DNA of 64,000 nt from Paenibacillus_E sp040812395. Its GTDB lineage: Bacteria > Bacillota > Bacilli > Paenibacillales > NBRC-103111. The stretch's first letter is position 1. Each line of letters begins with the position of its first letter. The stretch spans positions 496,001-560,000 of the forward strand of contig NZ_JBFNXH010000002.1 in the NCBI RefSeq assembly GCF_040812395.1. Direction: 5' to 3'. The translations under genes were made by a program, and so were the position numbers. The notes under the pieces were generated by a model. That model did not search any database, was not told the DNA's origin, and saw only the letters and a list, made by a program, of their open reading frames with translations. This document shows positions 32,087-41,253 of the stretch, piece by piece.

Positions 32087-35000
32087 AATTAGCTAATTTC
32101 TCGGTTCATCGTCCAGTCACCATTTTCATGATGATGATTGCACTTGTCATAGTGGGAGCTATCGCAGTTCCTCTTTTACCAGTCGATCTATATCCGAACC
32201 TTGAAATACCTTCGGCTACGGTTTCTGTTTCATGGAGCGGCGCTTCCCCAGGCCAGATTGAGCAGCAAATTACGAAACCGATTGAAAATGCGATGGCGAC
32301 AGTTGCTGGCGTAACGAGCATAAGCTCGAATTCCCGGACAGGTTCGAGCAATGTGACGCTGCAATTTAACTATGGCACGAATATTGATCAAGCGACTTTA
32401 ACGATGCGCGATAAATTGGATAGGGTACGCAGACAGTTGCCTACCGATGCCGATGCCCCTGTTGTTTCCAGGGTTGACCCGAACAGTACGCCAATTATGA
32501 CACTGGCGCTTTATGGGAAAACCGATCTAGTGACACTTCGCAACTTAGCGGACAACATCGTCTCACCCGATGTTCAGAGGGCGGATGGCGTAGCATCGGT
32601 TGGTGTCACCGGCGGACGTGTGCGACAAATTCAAATTTTGGTGGAACCGAGCCGACTGCAGCAATACAATATTTCTTTCAGTACGCTTGTTTCTGCGCTA
32701 GGCAATGATAACTCCTCCACCGACGCAGGGCTTGTTAACAAAGGCAAACAACTTGTGCCGCTGCACATTGATGGTGAATTTAAATCCACCGCAGATATCG
32801 GCAAAGTTCAAATCCAGCTCGGCAAGGGCCAAACGATTGCGTTAAGCGAGCTGGGGCAAATTATCGACACGTATCAAGATGTCACGTTGGAAGCGCGTAA
32901 AGACGGTGAATCCAGCGTCAGTCTTTCGGTGCTCAAACAATCGGACGGCAACACGGTCTCTGTTTCGAGCAATATTCAGAAATCGCTGCAATCGATTGAA
33001 TCCAAATTGCCAGAGGGCGTTCATATCGCCGTACTAAACGATTCAGCCAAGTTTATTCGCGATTCCTTGAACACGGTTATTGAACATACGCTGCTGGGCG
33101 GCGTGTTTTCCGTCATCATCCTGCTCTTCTTCTTGCGCAGCATGAGAGCGACGCTCATTATCGGTTTAGTTATCCCGATTTCCATCATTAGCACGTTCAG
33201 CATGATGTACTTCGGTCATCAAACGATTAATACGATCACCTTAGGCGGTTTGGCGCTGGGTCTTGGATCTCTCGTCGATTTTGCGGTCGTCGTACTGGAA
33301 AGTATTTTCCGCAAAAGGCACGAAGGGCTTTCTCCGGAGGAAGCTGCCAAGGTAGGTACAGCAGAAGTAGGTACGGCGGTCATGGCTTCAGCGCTCGCTC
33401 AAATTGCGGTATTTCTGCCGACTGCCTTTATTAGCGGCTTGGTTAAGCAATTTTTCTGGCCGATGGCGCTCGTCGTCTGTTTTTCCCATATTGCAGCATG
33501 GTTCGCTGCTGTAACACTAGTTCCTATGCTTGCCGCCAAGCTTCTGCGTGGCAAAGTGGATGAAGAACTGCCAACAGGCAGATCGTATAATCCCTTTATT
33601 TGGTTCGGCAGAGCGTTAAACCGTTTAACAGACGCGTATGGACGGCTGCTTCGTTGGTCGATGCTCCATCGGTGGGTGATTATCTCGATAACCGTGCTGC
33701 TATTTGCAGCAAGTGTGTATGCTGTCCGGATTGTGGGGAATGAGCTTACGCCTAAAACGGACCAAGGCCAAGTGAATTTAAATATTAACCTGCCGCAGGG
33801 GACCGATTTTGAAGTCACGAATCAAGTAGCCTCAACGCTCGAGACGAGATTAAAAGATGTGAAGGAAATCGACTCCGTCTTTACATCTGTTGGCTCTTCC
33901 GGAGGTGGTGCATTTCAATCCTCGGCAACGAATACGGCCAGTATTCAAATCAGATTGAAGCCGCTAAGCGAAAGAAACAAGAGCACGGATCAGGTCGCTG
34001 AACAAATCCGCGGACTTACAACCGGTTTTGCCGGTGCGCAAATCGGGGTTAGCATCCCTTCCGGTGTTAGGCTTCCAGGTCTGGGCGGAGGCGGGAATTT
34101 TGGCGGCGGAGACATTCAGGTCGATCTTTCAGGTCCCGATTTAACCGTTCTGCAAAAATTGGGTGATTTGGTAGCCCAAGAAATCACCTCAGTAGACGGC
34201 ACGCGAAACGTACAGAATACGTTGGATCGTTCGATCCCGCAATTCAATTTAACGATTGATCGGGATGCGGCTGCTCATTATGGGGTTTCCCTGAGAGATG
34301 TCATGACAGCTTTGCGCACCGCTTATCAGGGTAGTGTCGCTACGCAATTTAAAACAGCCAGTGCACAAATTTCGGTTCTCGTGAAGTATCCGAACGATTT
34401 TACGAATAAGCTTGAAAATTTTAACAATATTACGATTAATACAGCTGCCGGGGCTGTAATTCCCATTAGTCAAATCGCAAAGGTTGAGCCAGGCACAGGT
34501 CCTGCACAAATTCGCAGACAAGACCAGAATCGGGTAGCAACGGTTCAAGCCTCTGTATTTGGCGCTTCGGTCGGGGAAGTATCGGCATTAGTGAAACAGA
34601 AGATCGATGCCATTCAACCGCCTGATGGCTATCAGGTCAAGATGGGCGGTCAGCAAACAAGCCAGAACGATTCGTTTAAAAGCTTGTACTTGATCCTGAT
34701 TCTATCAGTCGTATTGGTTTACATGGTTATGGCAAGTCAGTTTGAATCGTTATATGGTCCTTTTATTATCATGTTCTCCTTGCCGCCGACGTTCATTGGG
34801 GCGATATTGGGACTTGTAGTAACAGGCCGGACTATTAATATGAATTCAATCATCGGGATGATTATGCTGGTCGGTATCGTCGTGAATAATGCGATTGTAT
34901 TAATTGACTACACGAATCAACTTCGAGCCAAGGGAATGCCGCTATTCGATGCGCTGATTGAAGCGGGCAAGGTGCGTTTGCGCCCAATTCTTATGACGAC

Positions 35001-35229
35001 AGCAACGACAGTGCTTGCGATGCTGCCGCTTGTTATCGGCTATGGAGAGGGAGCGGAGACGCAGGCCTCGATGGCGACGGTCGTCGCTTTTGGCTTAACC
35101 TTGTCCACTCTCGTAACGTTAGTGTTGATTCCTGTTGTTTATACGTTGCTTGACGGTTGGATGATCGGGATCAAGAAAAGGTTCACACGTAAACCGGCTT
35201 CCACTCAGGAATCGGGCACTACAGCCTAA
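32083..35229 (+). CDS. RND-family efflux permease (AcrB/MdtB-like)
   Basis: A 1048-residue, 12-helix proton-driven pump. The start FSVHRPVTIFMMMIALVIVG is family-typical. Large external loops lie between helices 1-2 and 7-8. The fourth helix region carries LGSLVDFAVVVLESIFR, where the proton-relay aspartate sits, and the late MASQFESLYGPFIIMFSLP is conserved. The start is GTG overlapping the adaptor stop. It needs no outer membrane factor in a Gram-positive cell, so it probably moves lipophilic or signal molecules out of the membrane; substrate unknown. No adjacent regulator is seen. Confidence 0.93.
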   Translation: MKLANFSVHRPVTIFMMMIALVIVGAIAVPLLPVDLYPNLEIPSATVSVSWSGASPGQIEQQITKPIENAMATVAGVTSISSNSRTGSSNVTLQFNYGTNIDQATLTMRDKLDRVRRQLPTDADAPVVSRVDPNSTPIMTLALYGKTDLVTLRNLADNIVSPDVQRADGVASVGVTGGRVRQIQILVEPSRLQQYNISFSTLVSALGNDNSSTDAGLVNKGKQLVPLHIDGEFKSTADIGKVQIQLGKGQTIALSELGQIIDTYQDVTLEARKDGESSVSLSVLKQSDGNTVSVSSNIQKSLQSIESKLPEGVHIAVLNDSAKFIRDSLNTVIEHTLLGGVFSVIILLFFLRSMRATLIIGLVIPISIISTFSMMYFGHQTINTITLGGLALGLGSLVDFAVVVLESIFRKRHEGLSPEEAAKVGTAEVGTAVMASALAQIAVFLPTAFISGLVKQFFWPMALVVCFSHIAAWFAAVTLVPMLAAKLLRGKVDEELPTGRSYNPFIWFGRALNRLTDAYGRLLRWSMLHRWVIISITVLLFAASVYAVRIVGNELTPKTDQGQVNLNINLPQGTDFEVTNQVASTLETRLKDVKEIDSVFTSVGSSGGGAFQSSATNTASIQIRLKPLSERNKSTDQVAEQIRGLTTGFAGAQIGVSIPSGVRLPGLGGGGNFGGGDIQVDLSGPDLTVLQKLGDLVAQEITSVDGTRNVQNTLDRSIPQFNLTIDRDAAAHYGVSLRDVMTALRTAYQGSVATQFKTASAQISVLVKYPNDFTNKLENFNNITINTAAGAVIPISQIAKVEPGTGPAQIRRQDQNRVATVQASVFGASVGEVSALVKQKIDAIQPPDGYQVKMGGQQTSQNDSFKSLYLILILSVVLVYMVMASQFESLYGPFIIMFSLPPTFIGAILGLVVTGRTINMNSIIGMIMLVGIVVNNAIVLIDYTNQLRAKGMPLFDALIEAGKVRLRPILMTTATTVLAMLPLVIGYGEGAETQASMATVVAFGLTLSTLVTLVLIPVVYTLLDGWMIGIKKRFTRKPASTQESGTTA

Positions 35230-35244
35230 TGGCTGGAGAAAACT

Positions 35245-35320
35245 TAATGCTTACGAAGTCAGCTTTCCTAAAGGAAAGCTCAGTTAATGCTTACGAAGTT
35301 AGTTTTCCTTAAGGAAAACT
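35245..35320 (+). repeat. Two tandem 36-bp units with covarying palindromes
   Basis: Units 35245-35280 and 35285-35320 share TAATGCTTACGAAGT and end in perfect palindromes AGCTTTCCTAAAGGAAAGCT and AGTTTTCCTTAAGGAAAACT. The third base changes C to T in one arm and G to A in the other, so pairing is kept. The second palindrome ends 2 bases before the AAGGAG site of the RCC1/SLH gene. It could act as an RNA hairpin that controls termination or translation of that gene. Confidence 0.75.
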
Positions 35321-35335
35321 CTAAGGAGAAGGCTC

Positions 35336-38212
35336 ATGAAAACAGTGAAACGTAACATTTCCTTCTGGTTGTTGGGGCTTATGCTGCTTAGCGCTTTTAC
35401 GGCTTTCTCAGGTGTTCCTGAGAAGGCGTGGGCCGAAGCAAGCGTACCACTCGCTGGAACGGTCGATATTCAGCCTTCATCCATCCTGCAAATTAGTGGA
35501 GGGAAAGGCTTCACCGTTCTTCTGAAAAAAGACGGAACCGTCTGGACATGGGGGGATAATCTCCGAGGCAAGCTGGGCGGGGGATTGAACAGCAGGAATC
35601 AGCCAACCGCTATAAACGGATTGACGAATATTAAAGCCATTGCGGTAGGGCAATCTCATTCACTTGCTTTGAAAGATGACGGAACGGTCTGGGCGTGGGG
35701 AGAAAATACGTTTGGTCAGTTGGGCGACGGAACGACAGTGGATCGGAATTCACCGGTTCAAGTTGCCGATTTGACACATGTAACAGCGATCTCAGCGGGC
35801 AATTACCACTCCGTGGCCATCAAAGATGACGGCACGGCTTGGAGCTGGGGGGATAATACGTATGGTCAGCTTGGTGACAGTACCAGTGATTCCAAGACGA
35901 AACCGGTTCAAGTTAAAGGGAACATCGAGTCCGTCAAAGCTATAGCAGCAGGTGCCTACCATACGCTTGCAATCGACCAGGATGGTGTTGTTTGGGCGTG
36001 GGGGGACAACTATTTTGGCGAGTTAGGTTATGGATATGATCAAAATAGGCTGAATACGCCGATCATGGTGACGAGTTCTTATTGGCATATTACACAAATT
36101 GCCGCAGGATATGACTATTCCATGGCGCTCAAAGAAGACGGCACGGTATTGACATGGGGACTCATGGTATCCGATCCTAGCTCGATGTACAATGCTTCGA
36201 TGAATACGAGTTCGCAGGAACAAACGCTGCCACTCCTTGTGACAGGGTTAGAGAACGTAACCCAAATCTCGGCAGGGGCTTCCCATGCCGTTGCCTTGAA
36301 GAAAGATGGCAGTGTGTATGCTTGGGGGGATAACGCTTCAGGCCAATTAGGGGTCGGAACAGCTTACGATGGACGCACCTGGAATCAGACGTTTCCGGAT
36401 CATGTCGATGGCCTGCCTGAGATTGCTCATATAGGAACGGGAACGAATTTTTCTTTTGCCATAGGGAAAGATGACAGTCTTTGGGCTTGGGGGAATAACA
36501 GCTACAACCAGTTGGGCGACAAAACGTTGACGAATCAGCCTTCTCCTGTTCAAACCCAAGTGAATGAATGGCTAAATCCGCCGGCCGTTAAGCCTGGAGA
36601 AGGTACGGTAATTATAAAAAGCCCCAAAACGCTTCCTCTTTCAACTGGGGAAAACGATACATTTGCCATTAAAAACAATCGTCTATATGGTTGGGGAAGC
36701 AACACCTTCGGGCAGTTGGGCGTCGGTTCCAATTCCTCCCAAACGGCGCCGCAGCAAGTGAACGTTGACCAAGCGGCAGCTGTAGAAGCCGGTGATGCTC
36801 ATACGGTTGCTGTCAAACAAGACGGGACGCTTTGGACATGGGGGCAAAACTTTTTTGGTCAGTTGGGTGACGGAACGACGAATGCCAGGACAACACCTGC
36901 TCAAGTTCCTTCCTTGACAGGCGTTGTTGCCGTAGCAGCTGGAAGCAATCATACTGTGGCTCTCCTGAATAACGGCTCTGTTTGGAGCTTTGGCGACAAT
37001 ACGTACGGGCAGCTTGGGCATGATCGCACGGCTGCGACGAATCAAATTGTGCAATTGTCCGATATCGTCGCTGTAGCTGCTGGTTCTAACTTCAGCTTAG
37101 CGCTGCAAAATACAGGTAAAATCTGGGCTTGGGGAGATAATACGAGCGGACAACTGGGAGATGGCACCGTGGCCAGCAAACAGCAGCCCGTTGAAATCAA
37201 CGGTGTTACAGGCGTTACAGCAATCGCTGCCGGGAAGAACTTTGCCCTCGCTCTAAAAGAAGACGGAACCGTTTGGTCGTGGGGATATAACGCCTTCGGC
37301 GAACTGGGAGACGGTACGACAGCAACACGAACGAAACCCGTTCAAATAAGCAGTCTACTGAAAGTTAAAACGATTGCTGCCGGTTCCTACCACAGCCTAG
37401 CGATTCAAAGCGACGGTACGGTGTGGGCTTGGGGACAGAACTTATTTGGCCAATTAGGCGATGGTTCGAAAACCAATCAAAGCAAACCCGAACAAGTAAA
37501 AGGGTTAGGAAATGCAGAGTATGCAGCCGCTGGCGGGTCGCATAGTATGGTTATGTTAAAAGACGGGACGATATGGACATGGGGCGGCAATCACACGGGG
37601 CAGCTCGGCGATCATACACTAACGAATCGGAATGCGCCGAGCCTGCTAACGGGTTTTAGTGCCGGCTTTAAAGATCTGGACGGACACTGGGCTAAAGATT
37701 CCATACTTCAAGCAGCGGAGAAAGGTTATGTGGATGGCTATCGGGATGGCAGCTTTCTTCCCGATCAAGCTATCAGCAGGGCCGAATTCCTTAAGCTGGC
37801 CGTTACGGCTATGAGAACGCCGGTTGCAGCTGCTACCTCCGAACAAGTATGGTCACAACCGTATGTGGATGTTCTGCAAAAGGCGGGTATTTTGCAATCG
37901 GGCGATCTTCAAACAGGGTGGGATCTACCTATTACTCGTCAGGAAATTGCAACAGTAGCGCTGCGTATCCTAAGCTCTGAATTGCAAAAACCGAATGCGG
38001 TCATGAGCCCGGATTTCGTGATGCTCGGAGCCGTAAACAAAGGTATTCTTCAAGGCTTAAGCGCCGGGAATCTAGCGCCAACCGAAGCCACGACCAGGGC
38101 GCAAGCGGTTATCGTGATTGAGCGGATTTTGAAAACGCAGCAGGGCATCTCACTTCCTGTGGACCCGTTAGCCGTGGAACAAGCAAAACAGCATGCTGGC
38201 AGCAAGCCCTAG
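35336..38212 (+). CDS. RCC1-repeat surface protein with SLH domains
   Basis: A 958-residue secreted protein. Signal peptide 1-33 (PEKAWA/EA); about a dozen RCC1-type repeats from 48 to 780, with the recurring core TVWTWGDNxxGQLGDGTT that makes beta-propellers. One clear SLH domain follows (HWAKDSILQAAEKGYVDGY) with two divergent ones to about 940. It is likely held on the cell wall through the SLH part, with the propellers as a binding surface. AAGGAG lies 7 bases before the ATG. It lies 106 bp after the RND permease in the same direction; a link to the pump is possible but only positional. Confidence 0.9.
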   Translation: MKTVKRNISFWLLGLMLLSAFTAFSGVPEKAWAEASVPLAGTVDIQPSSILQISGGKGFTVLLKKDGTVWTWGDNLRGKLGGGLNSRNQPTAINGLTNIKAIAVGQSHSLALKDDGTVWAWGENTFGQLGDGTTVDRNSPVQVADLTHVTAISAGNYHSVAIKDDGTAWSWGDNTYGQLGDSTSDSKTKPVQVKGNIESVKAIAAGAYHTLAIDQDGVVWAWGDNYFGELGYGYDQNRLNTPIMVTSSYWHITQIAAGYDYSMALKEDGTVLTWGLMVSDPSSMYNASMNTSSQEQTLPLLVTGLENVTQISAGASHAVALKKDGSVYAWGDNASGQLGVGTAYDGRTWNQTFPDHVDGLPEIAHIGTGTNFSFAIGKDDSLWAWGNNSYNQLGDKTLTNQPSPVQTQVNEWLNPPAVKPGEGTVIIKSPKTLPLSTGENDTFAIKNNRLYGWGSNTFGQLGVGSNSSQTAPQQVNVDQAAAVEAGDAHTVAVKQDGTLWTWGQNFFGQLGDGTTNARTTPAQVPSLTGVVAVAAGSNHTVALLNNGSVWSFGDNTYGQLGHDRTAATNQIVQLSDIVAVAAGSNFSLALQNTGKIWAWGDNTSGQLGDGTVASKQQPVEINGVTGVTAIAAGKNFALALKEDGTVWSWGYNAFGELGDGTTATRTKPVQISSLLKVKTIAAGSYHSLAIQSDGTVWAWGQNLFGQLGDGSKTNQSKPEQVKGLGNAEYAAAGGSHSMVMLKDGTIWTWGGNHTGQLGDHTLTNRNAPSLLTGFSAGFKDLDGHWAKDSILQAAEKGYVDGYRDGSFLPDQAISRAEFLKLAVTAMRTPVAAATSEQVWSQPYVDVLQKAGILQSGDLQTGWDLPITRQEIATVALRILSSELQKPNAVMSPDFVMLGAVNKGILQGLSAGNLAPTEATTRAQAVIVIERILKTQQGISLPVDPLAVEQAKQHAGSKP

Positions 38213-38327
38213 AGCAGTAGGGAAGTGAATAGTATGAAAGTGTGACGTAGAAACATTACTTCCCCGTGTAAAGGGGCTGTCCCATAATGGGAGAGCGGAA
38301 AGAGCCAGTACCATACTTCAAACAAAG

Positions 38328-38368
38328 AAGCCGCCAACCCATTGTCGAAGTGGGAAGGAGGCTTTTTT
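38328..38368 (+). terminator. Rho-independent terminator after the RCC1/SLH gene
   Basis: AAGCCGCCAACCCA pairs imperfectly with TGGGAAGGAGGCTT around TTGTCGAAG, followed by TTTT. Confidence 0.75.
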
Positions 38369-38491
38369 GTTCGTGCATTTACCTGTACGGTATATTTATA
38401 ACATAATCGATTCTTTGGAATCGAGAACAGATAACCTTATTCCACGTTGTTGTGCACTTGTGTGAAGTCTTTTTAACAAATCCGAAGTCGC

Positions 38492-38617
38492 TCAATGGAA
38501 AAAAACTTCATGAGACTGGCTAAATTTCGAAGGGAAATGATAAAGCAGATCAATGACAAGATGAGTGTCGTCAATTTCAACTTTGATGCCTGCCCAAGGT
38601 AGTTTAGTAACTTTCAT
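38492..38617 (-). pseudogene. N-terminal fragment of an MBL-fold hydrolase-like gene
   Basis: A 41-codon frame with a good AAAGGATGG site before the ATG. The product (start MKVTKLPWAGIKVEIDDTHL, then VIDLLYHFPSKF) resembles the first strand region of metallo-beta-lactamase-fold proteins, which normally reach over 200 residues with an HxHxDH motif that is absent here. The frame stops at TGA where the rest should begin, so it is a truncated gene next to the cas operon. Confidence 0.5.
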
Positions 38618-38714
38618 TTTTAACCATCCTTTTGTTTTGGAATAGTTTTCTGTTAATCGGGCATCCCAGTATTCATCAAAAAATGTAAAATACTATTTAT
38701 TCCATCAAACTCTG

Positions 38715-38867
38715 CTATATAATAGTATTAAAGAAAGGGTTCCATTGATCTATTACGCCAATATACGATCCGGCGGCAAACTTCAGTAGGATTTCCTCCA
38801 TCGTCTCGGTCAGCGCGACCGTTGTGCACTTGCGAAAGTTGTCACTAATGCGAATATCTAACACCAC
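38715..38867 (-). pseudogene. Unidentified gene remnant upstream of cas3
   Basis: A 50-codon GTG-started frame (product includes TETMEEILLKFAAGSYIGVI) with only a weak site. Its even amino-acid use looks coding, but the length and absence of a family match suggest a fragment. With the MBL fragment it fills the 756-bp gap between the RCC1/SLH gene and cas3. Otherwise the gap holds only the terminator and a GGGGCTGTCCCATAATGGG segment near 38272 that resembles the edge of an old insertion. Confidence 0.35.
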
Positions 38868-38968
38868 CCTGCTTGATTTTTTCTGACTAACTCTATAATC
38901 AAATGAAGATGGAAATCAAGCCATACGGTTACTTTCTTTTATCCTAGAGTTAGGAGTTGAGGAGCCCA

Positions 38969-41230
38969 TTGAGTATCAAATATATAGCCCATGTGCGAAA
39001 AAATGCGGACGGCAGTTGGGCAGAGCCGCATGATTTGGCCAATCATTCTGAAGGAACGGCAAACAGAGCCGAATATTTCGCTTCTAAATTACAGTCCCAA
39101 CAATGGGCTAAAGCCGCAGGATGGGGGCATGATGCAGGCAAAGGTCGACCGGAATGGCTCACTTATTTGAAGTTGAAGAGCGGTTACGATCTAGAAGCGC
39201 ATCTCGAAGGTAAAACCGGAAAAATTCCTCATGCCATTCATGGAGCGGAATTGGTTGAGCAAATATATGGAAAGGGCATCGGTCGCTTGCTTGCCTATTG
39301 CATTGCCGGTCATCATACCGGGTTACCGGATTGGTCTAGCGTTGAAGGGGCCGGACAAGCCTCGTTGCAATATAGAAAATCGCAAGTCAACGATCTGGAT
39401 TTTGAACAGATCGATCCCTCGTTGATTGCAAAGCTGCAAGAGTATAAGCCACTGCGACCGCCTTGGAAGTTCAAGGGCGGACTAGACATGTCGCTCTGGA
39501 TTCGAATGTTATTCTCCTGTTTGATAGATGCTGATTATTTGGATACGGAATTCTATATGAATCAAGCAAAGGCAGTGATCAGAGGAGGGTATCTTTCCAT
39601 TGCAGAACTGAAGGAACGACTCCAACTGCATAACGAGGCATTGGCCAAGAAAGCTGACCCTATCCGTGTGAATGTCATCCGCAGTGAAATTCTTCAGAAA
39701 TGTATCCAAGCTGCACGGGGAGCACAAGGCATCTATTCGTTGACAGTGCCGACCGGAGGCGGCAAAACGTTGAGTGGGCTGACCTTCGCCCTGGAGCACG
39801 CTTTCGCGCACGGACTTCATCGAGTGATTTATGTCAGCTCTTACACGAGCATCCTCGAACAAAATGCGGAGGTGTTCCGTAAGGTTGTAGGTGAAGATCA
39901 AGTCGTTGAACATCATTCTCATGTAATGGAAGATGAAATGGACGTTAAGATCAGGTTGGCGACGGAGAATTGGGATGCACCGCTGATCGTGACGACATCG
40001 GTACAACTTTTCGAATCGTTGTTTGCGGCGAAACCAGGCCGTTGCCGGAAGTTACATAATATCGCAAACTCCGTCATTGTCCTGGATGAGGTGCAACTGC
40101 TTCCGCCGGCATTTTTGGCACCTATACTGGAAACGCTTCAATTGCTCGTTGATCGTTATAATGTAAGCATTGTCCTTTCGACCGCAACGCAGCCGGCCTT
40201 GAAAGAGCGAAGGATGGACGGTCAACTGTTCAAAGGGCTAAAGGAAGTGAAGGAAATTGTCGGGACAGACGAGCAGGTTCGATCGCTCTATGACTCGCTT
40301 ATACGCACGGAAATACAATTTCCGTGCGATCCACATGCTGTTGAAAGATGGGAAGAAATTGCTGAGCAGTTGATGCAATTCGATCAAGTGTTGTGTATTG
40401 TTTCCGATCGAAAAAGCTGTCGCGAACTACATGAGCAACTGCCAGCAGGCACCTATCATTTGTCGGCTTTAATGTGCGGACAGCATCGTAGTGACAAGAT
40501 CCAGGAGATTAAGGAGAAGCTTGAGCAGAATCTTAAACGGAAGCTCGAGAATTGTCTGCCTGTAAGAGTAATCAGCACGCAGCTAGTGGAAGCCGGCGTG
40601 GATTTGGATTTCCCGGTCGTCTACCGGGCATTTGCGGGATTGGATTCCATCCTGCAAGCAGCTGGCCGATGCAATAGGAATGGCAGGCTGCTGCCTGAAC
40701 TAGGCAAAGTCGTCGTATTCCATCCGCCCAGACCGGCTCCGAATGGGATTTTACGCAAGGCGGCGGAGACAACAAGAAGCATTTTGTATGTGACAACCTC
40801 TGATTCTGTCACAAATCCCGCCATTTTCGAAAAGTACTTTGAAGAATTGTATTGGAGAGCGCACTCGTTAGACGAAAAAGAAATCGTTCGGCTGCTTGAT
40901 CCCCAGCGCAATGATCCGAAGGAGTGCAGCATCTTTTTCCGGACGGCGGCGGAAAAATTCGAACTTATTGATAACAGCAATCAAAGAACAATCTTGGTTC
41001 CATACCGAGATGGACGATCCTTGCTCGATAAGCTGAGATGGAGCGGCCCTAATCGCCAACTCATGCGAAAGCTTCAACGGTATACGGTAACCGTGTATAA
41101 GCAAGAATTTGAGGCATTGCTGAAGCAGGGGGCAGTTGAAGAAATTTGGTCTAATGTCTTCGCTCTAGCTTCTGATAATCATTACTCCGAAGAAATAGGA
41201 ATACGGATTGAGCCATCAGCTTCATTGTAA
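38969..41230 (+). CDS. cas3: CRISPR-associated nuclease-helicase Cas3 (type I-C)
   Basis: A 753-residue protein that unwinds and degrades target DNA once Cascade has bound. HD nuclease domain: H26, H54-D55 (GWGHDAGKGRPEW), H88/H91, H115-H116 (AGHHTGLPD) and D187/D189, all present. Helicase domain: Walker A PTGGGKT near 261-267, DEVQ box at 373, STATQP near 404, and a C-terminal RecA part with QLVEAGVDLDFPVV and QAAGRCNRNG. All catalytic motifs look intact. I chose the TTG at 38969 (GAGGAG 4-5 bases upstream) over the TTG at 38957, which lacks a usable site. It is the first gene of the operon, 23 bp before cas5. Confidence 0.93.
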   Translation: MSIKYIAHVRKNADGSWAEPHDLANHSEGTANRAEYFASKLQSQQWAKAAGWGHDAGKGRPEWLTYLKLKSGYDLEAHLEGKTGKIPHAIHGAELVEQIYGKGIGRLLAYCIAGHHTGLPDWSSVEGAGQASLQYRKSQVNDLDFEQIDPSLIAKLQEYKPLRPPWKFKGGLDMSLWIRMLFSCLIDADYLDTEFYMNQAKAVIRGGYLSIAELKERLQLHNEALAKKADPIRVNVIRSEILQKCIQAARGAQGIYSLTVPTGGGKTLSGLTFALEHAFAHGLHRVIYVSSYTSILEQNAEVFRKVVGEDQVVEHHSHVMEDEMDVKIRLATENWDAPLIVTTSVQLFESLFAAKPGRCRKLHNIANSVIVLDEVQLLPPAFLAPILETLQLLVDRYNVSIVLSTATQPALKERRMDGQLFKGLKEVKEIVGTDEQVRSLYDSLIRTEIQFPCDPHAVERWEEIAEQLMQFDQVLCIVSDRKSCRELHEQLPAGTYHLSALMCGQHRSDKIQEIKEKLEQNLKRKLENCLPVRVISTQLVEAGVDLDFPVVYRAFAGLDSILQAAGRCNRNGRLLPELGKVVVFHPPRPAPNGILRKAAETTRSILYVTTSDSVTNPAIFEKYFEELYWRAHSLDEKEIVRLLDPQRNDPKECSIFFRTAAEKFELIDNSNQRTILVPYRDGRSLLDKLRWSGPNRQLMRKLQRYTVTVYKQEFEALLKQGAVEEIWSNVFALASDNHYSEEIGIRIEPSASL

Positions 41231-41253
41231 GGGTCAAAAGAGGAGGGGTTAAT

